DNA of 8,342 bases from the NCBI GenBank assembly GCA_030631725.1, contig DAOVKO010000085.1, positions 1 through 8,342 of the forward strand, written 5' to 3'. The stretch's first letter is position 1, and each line of letters starts with the position of its first letter. Positions 1 through 6,527 of this stretch are shown piece by piece. The notes under the pieces are model-generated. The model was given only the letters and a program-made list of their open reading frames with translations. It ran no database searches and was not told the DNA's origin. The translations under genes were made by a program, and so were the position numbers. The stretch comes from Actinomycetes bacterium. Lineage in GTDB: Bacteria; Planctomycetota; Phycisphaerae; JAACET01.

Positions 1-122
1 CAGCACAGACCACTATCACTATTTGCGGATAGACTCCCCACCCTACTTGCGGGCCTTTAGAGAAATCTTCCCCGTACGTAACCGCAGTGCCCCGTTAGCA
101 CATCTTTTGCTGGATCTACTGA

Positions 123-440
123 CTACCAGCGCCGGTTGCGACCGCCGCCGCCACCGCCGCCGCCACCGCCACCGCCACCGCCCCGATTGCGATCTGCTCT
201 CGGCTTGGCCACGTTGACCGTAATAGTGCGTCCACCCAGCTCGGTGCCGTTTAGCCCCTCAATCGCGGCAGTGGCCTCCTCGTCGTTGGCCATCTCCACA
301 AAGCCGAAGCCACGCGAGCGGCCGGTCATCCGATCGGTAACTACGTTGGCTTTGTCGACGGCCCCGAAGGCTGTAAAAGCCTCCTGCAAACCAGCGTCCG
401 AGACGTCGAATGACAGGTTCCCTACATAAATATTCGTCAT
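123..440 (-). CDS. Small RRM-type RNA-binding protein with poly-glycine tail
   Basis: This 105-residue protein is a single RNA recognition motif followed by a glycine tail, the layout of the small glycine-rich RNA-binding proteins of bacteria, which bind single-stranded RNA in the cytoplasm and are often cold-induced. Visible motifs are RNP2 (IYVGNL, residues 4-9) and RNP1 (RGFGFVEM, 43-50), whose aromatic residues normally stack on RNA bases. The RRM ends near residue 80. The tail has 14 consecutive glycines (87-100) and ends RNRRW. The reading frame is open upstream to 488, but I chose the ATG at 438-440 because the protein then begins directly at the first RRM strand and a GGAG lies eight bases upstream. 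The gene stands alone on the minus strand behind its own promoter. Cold induction is family knowledge and not shown here. The RRM identification is secure; the RNA target is unknown. Confidence 0.93.
   Translation of the reverse strand: MTNIYVGNLSFDVSDAGLQEAFTAFGAVDKANVVTDRMTGRSRGFGFVEMANDEEATAAIEGLNGTELGGRTITVNVAKPRADRNRGGGGGGGGGGGGGGRNRRW
141..182 (-). repeat. Trinucleotide repeat coding 14 glycines
   Basis: Fourteen consecutive GGC or GGT codons, read on the minus strand, encode the glycine tail of the RRM protein. The plus strand reads as a run of GCC and ACC triplets. Such tracts can change length by replication slippage in whole codons, which would alter the tail without breaking the frame. 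Confidence 0.9.
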
Positions 441-527
441 AACATTGACTCCAGGCGACGCTTCGGATTGTGATTGACAGATAATCAAACCAGAAAAATG
501 TCGCAGTGCAGAATAAACACGGGCCGA

Positions 528-556
528 ATGCTAGCATATATCGCTTGGGATGTCAA
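528..556 (-). promoter_or_regulatory. Sigma70-type promoter of the RRM gene
   Basis: Read on the minus strand, a perfect TTGACA -35 box (551-556) is followed after exactly 17 bases by TAGCAT (528-533, four of six matches to TATAAT). A TG placed one base before the -10 box makes it an extended -10. Transcription would start near 521, giving a leader of about 80 bases before the ATG at 440. A leader of that length could hold a cold-responsive structure, but I see no specific motif in it. Confidence 0.6.
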
Positions 557-816
557 CACTATTCAGAAAAGAAATTGGCAAGTGCCGAGGATTCACCAGC
601 TCCCCCATCTTCCCTAATTTAGCCCTGCTTTCAGTTATTCCCGTCTATAACGAGCAGGAGTGTCTGCCTGCCCTTTTCGAGCGTCTCGATCGCTTGCAGG
701 ATTCTAGATCGGAACTTATCTTGGAAATCTCGGCCAGAACCTTAATGTACACTCAGGTAGCTTCGTGCTTGCTCGGATCCCCGACGTTAGTTACAGTTGT
801 CTTTGGCAGGCCATGA
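550..816 (+). pseudogene. Truncated 5'-end copy of the GT2 glycosyltransferase gene
   Basis: This 88-codon reading frame contains, at residues 30-50, the same peptide (IPVYNEQECLPALFERLDRL) that starts the full GT2 enzyme encoded at 2462. The DNA is identical over 64 bases, with weaker similarity for roughly 20 bases before and 15 after. Beyond residue 55 nothing resembles a glycosyltransferase: the DDGSSD and DADLQD motifs are absent, so it cannot be an active enzyme. The ATG at 550 overlaps the -35 box of the divergent promoter and has only a weak ribosome site. The stop (TGA, 814-816) overlaps the ATG of the next gene as ATGA, an arrangement that can couple translation. It is best read as a duplication remnant; whether it is translated is unknown. 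Confidence 0.5.
637..700 (+). repeat. 64-bp direct repeat, left copy
   Basis: Every base of 637-700 matches 2483-2546, at an offset of 1,846 bp. Imperfect similarity continues outward on both sides: left of it, the stretch around 621-636 resembles the GT2 start region with a 3-base gap; right of it, scattered matches run to about 715. The copies bracket the membrane-protein gene at 813-2333 and are in the same coding phase. Confidence 0.95.
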
Positions 817-2333
817 CCGTTGTGGCCAAGACCTTATTTGGGAAATGTCCGGTGAAAAAGAAGGGCCCCTCAATTCAGACGGACTCACGGCAGCGCCGAA
901 CTTCGTTTCTGAAGTTGGCAGTCGTTTTAGCCGCGACAATTACACTGATGATTCTGGTGACGAGTCAGGTCTCGTGGATGAATGGGCCGGAGTATTGGAA
1001 GTGGCCCTGGAAACAGATTGAAGCACCTCGGTTTTACATTGGGATGTTTTTGGCTGCTGTCCCCCTGATCATTGCGTTGTTTCTGCAGCACGGTGGCAAG
1101 ATCAGCGTTGGGCACGCTTTGGTGCTGATGATGGTGACTTGCTTGCTTTTTCAAGTGGTCGCCCTGGGTATGGAGTCTGATCCGTTTGAGTTGACGAAGA
1201 TCATGCGGATTGTGGTTTCGCCGAGAGCGAGCGGCTACTTTCTGGTGGCCAGTACAGTTATGGAGAGGCCTGGTTGGCTGCAGAGCTACCCGGAGCTGAT
1301 GCCGAAGCTGCCGGGGCACGTGCAGACGAAGCCTCCGGGGATTGTTCTTTACAACGCAGGGCTGATCCGGCTGTTTGGCTTTAACGATCCGGCGCGGATG
1401 CCGAGGCTGCCGATGCGCGTGCAGCCCAGGCTTTCCCGTGATGCTCTTTTGATCCGGCAGTATGACTTGAACCATGCGGCTGCGTTGATATCTGGGCTTG
1501 TGGTGGGGATACTGGCGACATTGAGCATACCTGCGACTTATTTGTTGTTGAAGGTGTTTGGTGCGGGGAGGGATTCGGCCTTTTGCGGGGCTGTGGCTAT
1601 GACACTTTGTCCGGCGGTGGTCGTTCTCTTTCCCGAATTCGATCAGGTGTATCCTGTACTGACCTGCGGGCTGATTGGCTTGTGGGTTATGGCGCTGGAT
1701 CAGAACAAGTTGCGGTACTCCGTTGCTTTTGGGTGCGTTTTGTCTGTGATGTGCCTGTTCGCTTACAACCTTTTGGTGCTGGGGATATTCCTGCTGGGTT
1801 TTGCCATTTTGCGGTGTCTTCGTCGGCCGAGAATGAGCGTTACGTCTGTCTTGAAACATAGCGGCATGGCGATGGGGGTATTTTTGATTTTATATTTGGC
1901 GTTGTGGACATTCACCGGTTTTGATCCTGTGGCGACGTTTAGCTCGGCCTTGAGCAATCAGGCGGAATTGCTCAAGCAGGTGGCGCGTCCTTACCCGGCT
2001 ACGATTTTTTTCGACCTGACGGACTTCGCCATGGGCGCATCGTGGATCGGTTTTCTGTTGGCTGGGTATTATCTATTTGGGCGGATCCGGGAGAAGCAGT
2101 ACAACAAGCTGCCGTTGGTGCTCCTGGCGTTGGGGCAGCTATTGGCCGTGGCGGTTTGTGGCCTGCTGCCCGGTGAGACGATTCGGGTATGGCTGTTTAT
2201 GTTCCCGTTGTTGATGCTGCCTGTGGGGCTGGAACTGGCTAGATGGTCTTTCAAAGCCCAGCTGGCTGCCTACGCGTGCATGTGGTTGCTGATGTGTACC
2301 ATCGCTGAGAACATGATGTTCATTATACCGTAA
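813..2333 (+). CDS. Polytopic membrane protein, probable GT-C glycosyltransferase
   Basis: This 506-residue protein is mostly hydrophobic, with roughly ten membrane segments (for example 34-51, 74-92, 100-118, 222-247, 255-273, 280-295, 302-332, 351-368, 432-452 and 458-475). After a short basic N-terminus it has a long loop with TKPPG (172-176), resembling the conserved PP-containing stretch of ArnT/PMT-type GT-C transferases, and a late GE-x-x-R-x-W segment (454-460) common in that superfamily. The usual acidic DE pair of the first outer loop is not obvious; E121/D123 are candidates. Such enzymes transfer sugar from a polyprenyl-phosphate donor on the outer membrane face. The ATG at 813 overlaps the preceding stop as ATGA; a GTG at 765 with an AGG seven bases upstream is an alternative start adding 16 residues. 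Codon choice (many TTG, CCG, GGG) differs from all neighbours. The class is inferred; the substrate is unknown. Confidence 0.75.
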   Translation: MTVVAKTLFGKCPVKKKGPSIQTDSRQRRTSFLKLAVVLAATITLMILVTSQVSWMNGPEYWKWPWKQIEAPRFYIGMFLAAVPLIIALFLQHGGKISVGHALVLMMVTCLLFQVVALGMESDPFELTKIMRIVVSPRASGYFLVASTVMERPGWLQSYPELMPKLPGHVQTKPPGIVLYNAGLIRLFGFNDPARMPRLPMRVQPRLSRDALLIRQYDLNHAAALISGLVVGILATLSIPATYLLLKVFGAGRDSAFCGAVAMTLCPAVVVLFPEFDQVYPVLTCGLIGLWVMALDQNKLRYSVAFGCVLSVMCLFAYNLLVLGIFLLGFAILRCLRRPRMSVTSVLKHSGMAMGVFLILYLALWTFTGFDPVATFSSALSNQAELLKQVARPYPATIFFDLTDFAMGASWIGFLLAGYYLFGRIREKQYNKLPLVLLALGQLLAVAVCGLLPGETIRVWLFMFPLLMLPVGLELARWSFKAQLAAYACMWLLMCTIAENMMFIIP

Positions 2334-2397
2334 GTTTGGTGATTGACATTAAATGTGTCTAATAAGCATGGAAAACGCCGATTTGAATACTGATACA

Positions 2398-2414
2398 CTG
2401 GGCAGGCAGCCCAG
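2398..2414 (+). other. Small perfect hairpin in the GT2 leader
   Basis: CTGGGC (2398-2403) and GCCCAG (2409-2414) form a six-pair stem with a five-base loop, between the membrane-protein gene and GT2. No T-run follows, so it is not a convincing intrinsic terminator. It may be a leader structure or chance. Confidence 0.3.
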
Positions 2415-2461
2415 CGGGCGGTGATTGTTCTATCAGCAGCACCGGAGCGGAGAAAAAACAA

Positions 2462-3469
2462 ATGCCCCTCATTTCCGTAGTCATTCCCGTCTATAACGAG
2501 CAGGAGTGTCTGCCTGCCCTTTTCGAGCGTCTCGATCGCTTGCAGGCTTCCGGCTCCGAACGCTATGAGTTCGTCTTCGTCGACGACGGCAGCTCCGACC
2601 AATCCCGCCGCATCATCAGCGATCTGGCCGAGCGACACCCTAACGTCAAATACGTCTTCTTCAGCCGGAATTTTGGCCATGAGATCGCCACCACTGCCGG
2701 CATCGATCACGCCACCGGCGACGCTGTCGTTATTATTGATGCCGACCTACAGGACCCGCCCGAGCTCATCCCCCAGCTCATTCAAAAATGGCAGCAGGGT
2801 TACCAGGTGGTTTACGCCCAGCGGCGATCCAGAACCGGAGAAAACATTCTCAAGCGATTTTGCGCTTGGCTCTTCTACCGCATCATCTGCCGGCTTAGTG
2901 ACGTAGGTATCCCCCCTGACACCGGGGATTTCCGGCTTATGGACCGTCGCGCTGTGGAGCATTTCCGCCGTTGCCGTGAACACAGCCGCTTTGTCCGGGG
3001 CCTGGTAGCCTGGACGGGATTTCGCCAGACGGCCATCCTCTACGACCGTGACCAGCGTCACGGCGGCCAGGCCAAGTATGGCCTGTTCAAGCTCATCGTC
3101 CTAGCCTTTGACGCCGTTGTTGGCTTCTCCAACGTCCCTCTCAGGATAGGTATCTTCCTAGGCCTGCTGATCTGCACCTTGTCCCTGGCCATGGCCGTGA
3201 TCATCTTCCTCCAGAAGCTCATCTGGGGCATTCCCATACAAGGCTATGCACTCTTGGCCACCGGGATGTTCTTATTGGGAGGCGTTCAGCTTTCCATGCT
3301 CGGACTCTTGGGCGAGTACATCGGACGCATATACCGCGAATCACAGCGCCGACCTTTGTACATCATCGCCGAAAAGTCCGATTCCCTCCCCAAAGGATAC
3401 GATGGAGCGTGTATTGGAGGACCTGCAAACGCTACCTCGCCCCCCGACAGCGGGGCCCCCGATGGATAA
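2462..3469 (+). CDS. GT2 polyprenyl-phosphate glycosyltransferase (DPM1/GtrB/ArnC-like)
   Basis: Enzymes of this type move a sugar from a nucleotide-sugar onto polyprenyl (undecaprenyl) phosphate at the cytoplasmic membrane face. The GT-A catalytic domain shows the N-terminal IPVYNE (8-13), DDGSSD (41-46), the metal-binding DADLQDPPE (93-101) and GDFRLMDRR (155-163). The C-terminal part has two hydrophobic segments (about 225-255 and 261-283) typical of GtrB-like members, then LLGEYIGRIYRE, a very common ending in this family. The ATG at 2462 follows GGAG by nine bases. The tail after about residue 305 is low-complexity, longer than usual, and its last 22 or so codons overlap the methyltransferase gene. 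Residues 8-28 are duplicated upstream at 637-700. The family call is firm; the exact sugar is not determinable from sequence. Confidence 0.93.
   Translation: MPLISVVIPVYNEQECLPALFERLDRLQASGSERYEFVFVDDGSSDQSRRIISDLAERHPNVKYVFFSRNFGHEIATTAGIDHATGDAVVIIDADLQDPPELIPQLIQKWQQGYQVVYAQRRSRTGENILKRFCAWLFYRIICRLSDVGIPPDTGDFRLMDRRAVEHFRRCREHSRFVRGLVAWTGFRQTAILYDRDQRHGGQAKYGLFKLIVLAFDAVVGFSNVPLRIGIFLGLLICTLSLAMAVIIFLQKLIWGIPIQGYALLATGMFLLGGVQLSMLGLLGEYIGRIYRESQRRPLYIIAEKSDSLPKGYDGACIGGPANATSPPDSGAPDG
2483..2546 (+). repeat. 64-bp direct repeat, right copy
   Basis: This is the copy that lies inside an intact gene, GT2 codons 8 to 29 (the last one partial). It is identical to 637-700. Because it sits within conserved coding sequence, it is likely the source and the upstream copy the derivative. 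Confidence 0.95.
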
Positions 3470-4250
3470 GGCCCTATATGAAGAGATGTACCAGCTGGAG
3501 CAGCGCCATTGGTGGTTTGCCGCCAAGCGCCGCATCGTTCTGGCTCTCCTGGCCAAATTCCTCTGCCCCCATCGTCCCGATTCCATCGGGACGATGCGAG
3601 TTGCGGATCTAGGCTGCGGATGCGGCATGATGTTGTCAGACTTGGTTGCCAGCGGCTACGACGCTGTCGGTGTGGATGCTAGTGATCTGGCATTGGAGTT
3701 CTGCCGGGCCCGCGGTGTCCCCGCCGTCAAGGGCCGACTTCCAGGCAGAGTGGACCTGCCCGACGCCAGCCTCGATGCCGTCCTCATGCTTGATGTCCTC
3801 GAGCATATTGACGACGATAAGGGTGCCTTTGCCTCCGCTGCCAAGCTGCTCAAACCCGGCGGCATCGCCATTTGTACCGTGCCCGCATATCGCTGGTTGT
3901 GGACTGGCCGCGATAAGTTTCACCATCACAAACGCCGCTATTCCAGGCAGCTTTTTGCGCAGCTGCTGAACTCGGCTGACAATCTCCAGATTATTTTCGT
4001 CTCTTTCATGAATACTTTTTTATCCCCCCTGGCCTTTGCTCAGCGTCTGGCGATTAAGGCCCTGGCTCGAGATAACAAGCCGACGGACCTGAGTATTCCC
4101 CGCTTTGGCTTGAACCGCCTGCTGCAAGCCATCTTCCAGGCCGAGCGACACTTCCTGATAAGGCGATTGTGTATGCCTTTTGGTCTCTCGCTGGTGGCCG
4201 TTGCGCAAAAGCTCACCCCAGCTGGCGGCACCGCCGCAGGAGACCTGTGA
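3402..4250 (+). CDS. Class I SAM-dependent methyltransferase
   Basis: The 282-residue product has a Methyltransf_11/23-type Rossmann fold. Seen in order: the YEEMYQLEQRHWWF segment (26-39) typical of methyltransferases in polysaccharide clusters, the SAM-binding VADLGCGCG (67-75), the acidic residue ending strand 2 (D92 in GVDASD), MLDVLEHI (129-136), the LLKPGG loop (149-154), and HHHKRRY (174-180), a common late motif of this group. It probably methylates a sugar, lipid-linked intermediate or quinone-like molecule; the substrate is unknown. I chose the ATG at 3402 for its AAAGGA four bases upstream, which makes it overlap GT2 by 68 bp. A second candidate, ATG at 3462, overlaps the GT2 stop as ATGGATAA and would place HWWF at the family-typical distance of about 16 residues. 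Either way the pair looks translationally coupled. Confidence 0.9.
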   Translation: MERVLEDLQTLPRPPTAGPPMDKALYEEMYQLEQRHWWFAAKRRIVLALLAKFLCPHRPDSIGTMRVADLGCGCGMMLSDLVASGYDAVGVDASDLALEFCRARGVPAVKGRLPGRVDLPDASLDAVLMLDVLEHIDDDKGAFASAAKLLKPGGIAICTVPAYRWLWTGRDKFHHHKRRYSRQLFAQLLNSADNLQIIFVSFMNTFLSPLAFAQRLAIKALARDNKPTDLSIPRFGLNRLLQAIFQAERHFLIRRLCMPFGLSLVAVAQKLTPAGGTAAGDL

Positions 4251-4271
4251 ATCGCTGTATCTTGTTTGTCA

Positions 4272-4296
4272 CCCGGGATAACCGGGCTCAAGGCCC
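4272..4296 (+). other. Overlapping alternative hairpins before the GT39 gene
   Basis: CCCGG (4272-4276) can pair with CCGGG (4282-4286) around a five-base loop. GGGC (4284-4287) can instead pair with GCCC (4293-4296). The two stems share bases and exclude each other. They lie in the 70-base gap after the methyltransferase gene, just before the ribosome site at 4306-4310. There is no T-run, so a terminator is unlikely, and both stems are short enough to be chance. Confidence 0.25.
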
Positions 4297-4305
4297 ACCA
4301 TAATT

Positions 4306-4310
4306 GGAGG
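4306..4310 (+). promoter_or_regulatory. Ribosome binding site that fixes a GTG start
   Basis: A full GGAGG lies ten bases before the GTG at 4321. The next in-frame ATG is 47 codons further on, inside the first membrane segment, so this site decides the start. Confidence 0.75.
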
Positions 4311-4320
4311 ACTTGGCAGG

Positions 4321-6405
4321 GTGGCCAGACAGTTATCCAAAGAATCCCCACCGGAAAAGCGACCAAATGCACCTGAGGAGAATGCACGTCAGGCTACTGC
4401 CCTGCTGGCCTTTTTGAAAAAGTATGGATTGCTAGGCGCCTTGCTTGTGGCCTATTTCGTTATGGCTCTAAGCAGCGTGGCCGACAAATCCACCACCTAC
4501 GACGAGATGGCTCATCTCACCGCTGGCTACAGCTACTGGTTAGACAACGATTATCGCCTTGCGCCCGAGGCTGGCAATCTCGGCCAACGCTGGTTCGCCC
4601 TGCCCCTTCTCTTGGGTGACTATCAGCTTCCTTCCAAGCATCAGCCCAGCTGGTGGACATCCGATTACTGGGTCTTTGGACGGGAGTTCTTCTATGGGCT
4701 TGGCAACGACCTGGAGGCCATGCTTTTCGCCGGACGCACCATGGCCGCCCTGCTTGGTGTTGCTCTATGCCTTGTGGTTTACCGTTGCTCCAGCAGTTTA
4801 TTCGGCCGTGTTGGTGGCCTGATCTCTTTGGCGCTCTGTGCCTTCAGTCCGACCGTTTTGGCCCATGGCCGATTGATCACCCTCGACGTACCTGCCGCAT
4901 TATTCTTTCTGCTTTTCGTGTGGCGGTTTTGGATTCTGCTGCACAGGATAACCCCCTGGACGCTGCTCTGGAGTTGCCTGGCGATAGCCGGCCTTCTCCT
5001 GACCAAGATGTCAGGGGTCCTGGCCATTCCCATAGCTCTTATCCTGCTAACAATCCGCCTATTGTCTAAAGAACCGCTTACAATTGCCATCGGCCAGCCG
5101 AGAAAAGTCCAAAGCCGATTGCGTTTGTTGAGGGCTTTTGGGGCCGCAGCGGTCTTGCATGTCTTCGTTTGTTTTTTCGCCATATGGGCCCTCAACGGCT
5201 TTCGCTACTCCGCTATGAAGCAATCCGTGGCAGGAAGGGATCGACTGTTGGAACCTTGGTGGCAATTGGTGAATGATTCCGGCGCGGTCGCTTCGACCCT
5301 GAATTTCGCTCGTGATAACCGGCTCTTGCCCGAGGCCTACCTGCACGGCTTTGCCTACGTCCTCAAGTACTCCCAGGTCCGCACAGCCTTTCTTGATGGA
5401 GACACTAGCGATTACGGTTGGCGATCTTTCTTCATCTATTGTCTTTTCTATAAAACGCCTCTGTCACTGTTTCTGATACTGGCCATTTCTTTCCTGGCCG
5501 TCGTGAGCGTCCGGCCCTCCCCACCAGTTGCCGCCCAGCGCCGGGCTGCCCACTCCATCCTTCCCTCGCTTTATCACACCGCACCTATTTGGGTGCTATT
5601 TGTCATCTACTGGGCAGTTGCCATCAACGCCAAGATCAACCTCGGCCAGCGCCATATCCTACCGACCTACCCCCCCATGTTCATCCTGGCCGGGGCCGCG
5701 GCGTTCTGGTTCAAACAGAGGCACCCAGTCGCCCTGGCGTTGAAGGCCCTGGCTGTCTTGGCTGTCCTGGTCCTCATTGTGCAGTCCCTCCTGATTTGGC
5801 CGCACTACTTGGCCTTCTTCAATTCCCTTGCCGGAGGCCCCAAAAACGGTTACCGACACCTGGTCGACAGCTCCCTGGATTGGGGCCAGGACTTGCCCGG
5901 CCTGAAAAAATGGCTCGACCGTCACAAGGACGAATCACCCGTCTATCTCTCATATTTCGGAACCGGCGACCCCCGGTACTACGGCATTTCCGCCAAGCTC
6001 CTGCCCGCAAGACCCGACGAGCATAAGCGACAATCGGCCATTCGTCTGACTGCCGGTACATATTGCATCAGTGCCACCCGTCTGCAATTGACTAAGCCCG
6101 TGGTCGGACCCTGGTCAACATCTCACGAAAACAAGTACCAGCAGCTCCTGAGCCTAGCCAGACAATACGCCCAAGCCACCAACGGCAGAACCGGCCCGCC
6201 TCAGCCCGTTCTCGGACGCTCCGCTGCTTACTGGCGCAGAGTTTTCTCCGCCTTTGACCACTTTCGTTTCGCCAGGCTCGCCGCCTTTCTCCGACAGCGA
6301 GAACCAGACGATTCTGTGGGATATTCGATTCTGATCTATCGCCTCACTGACCAGGACATTAATCAGGCTCTATTTGGCCCTCCTGTTGAACTCTCCACGA
6401 ATTGA
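4321..6405 (+). CDS. PMT/GT39-type membrane glycosyltransferase
   Basis: This 694-residue protein belongs to the dolichyl-phosphate-mannose-protein mannosyltransferase (PMT_2, GT-C) superfamily, which transfers a sugar from a polyprenyl-phosphate carrier to protein, lipid or glycan on the outer membrane face. The first hydrophobic segment (about 35-52) is followed by YDEMAH (60-65), whose D61/E62 match the catalytic acidic pair, then the PEAGNLGQRW stretch (82-91) that replaces the usual PPL region. About ten further membrane segments follow up to about 497. Late motifs are NLGQRHILP (440-448) and AGGPKNGYR...SSLDWGQDL (504-525), a signature of this subgroup. The last 170 residues form a soluble outer domain. 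Translation starts at GTG 4321. With GT2 and the methyltransferase upstream it forms one operon, and GT2 is the plausible supplier of its donor. Acceptor and sugar are unknown. Confidence 0.9.
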   Translation: MARQLSKESPPEKRPNAPEENARQATALLAFLKKYGLLGALLVAYFVMALSSVADKSTTYDEMAHLTAGYSYWLDNDYRLAPEAGNLGQRWFALPLLLGDYQLPSKHQPSWWTSDYWVFGREFFYGLGNDLEAMLFAGRTMAALLGVALCLVVYRCSSSLFGRVGGLISLALCAFSPTVLAHGRLITLDVPAALFFLLFVWRFWILLHRITPWTLLWSCLAIAGLLLTKMSGVLAIPIALILLTIRLLSKEPLTIAIGQPRKVQSRLRLLRAFGAAAVLHVFVCFFAIWALNGFRYSAMKQSVAGRDRLLEPWWQLVNDSGAVASTLNFARDNRLLPEAYLHGFAYVLKYSQVRTAFLDGDTSDYGWRSFFIYCLFYKTPLSLFLILAISFLAVVSVRPSPPVAAQRRAAHSILPSLYHTAPIWVLFVIYWAVAINAKINLGQRHILPTYPPMFILAGAAAFWFKQRHPVALALKALAVLAVLVLIVQSLLIWPHYLAFFNSLAGGPKNGYRHLVDSSLDWGQDLPGLKKWLDRHKDESPVYLSYFGTGDPRYYGISAKLLPARPDEHKRQSAIRLTAGTYCISATRLQLTKPVVGPWSTSHENKYQQLLSLARQYAQATNGRTGPPQPVLGRSAAYWRRVFSAFDHFRFARLAAFLRQREPDDSVGYSILIYRLTDQDINQALFGPPVELSTN

Positions 6406-6422
6406 CCAGCTCGCCTAGGCCA

Positions 6423-6451
6423 TTGAAACCGTTACTCACGTCTCTTATAAT
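6423..6451 (+). promoter_or_regulatory. Sigma70-type promoter of the aminotransferase operon
   Basis: TTGAAA (6423-6428, five of six matches) and a perfect TATAAT (6446-6451) are separated by exactly 17 bases. Transcription would begin near 6458, giving a leader of about 70 bases before the ATG at 6528. This marks the last two genes as a unit separate from the glycan genes. Confidence 0.65.
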
Positions 6452-6527
6452 CCAATCTGGATCTCGCCGATGATTCTTTTGGGAGACTGTTTCGCTGCGA
6501 CTCTTCCAGCACTATTAGGAGATACTG

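Noticed and set aside
23..429. Plus-strand open frames across the RRM gene, including a poly-proline one
   Set aside because: They are antisense readings of the RRM gene and its glycine-codon tract, and the one beginning at 23 has no ribosome site or recognisable domain. Bases 1-122 hold nothing I can support.
474..542. Plus-strand promoters in the divergent region (TTGACA at 474; TAAACA-17-TATATC at 514-542)
   Set aside because: The first has no -10 box at proper spacing. The second matches only four of six in each box, too weak to call, although the 813 gene needs some promoter in this region.
927..1859. 310-codon open frame on the minus strand
   Set aside because: It is antisense to the hydrophobic membrane-protein gene; its His/Gln/Arg-rich translation is typical of a reverse-complement artefact.
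2343..2371. TTGACA at 2343-2348 as a promoter for GT2
   Set aside because: No acceptable -10 box lies 15 to 19 bases downstream; the best hexamers match only two or three positions.
637..2546. Insertion sequence bounded by the 64-bp repeats
   Set aside because: The segment encodes no transposase or integrase, the repeats are direct and lie within glycosyltransferase coding sequence, and no terminal inverted repeats are visible.
6406..6422. GCCTAGGC palindrome after the GT39 gene as a terminator
   Set aside because: The inverted repeat has no loop and no following T-run, so it is not an intrinsic terminator.
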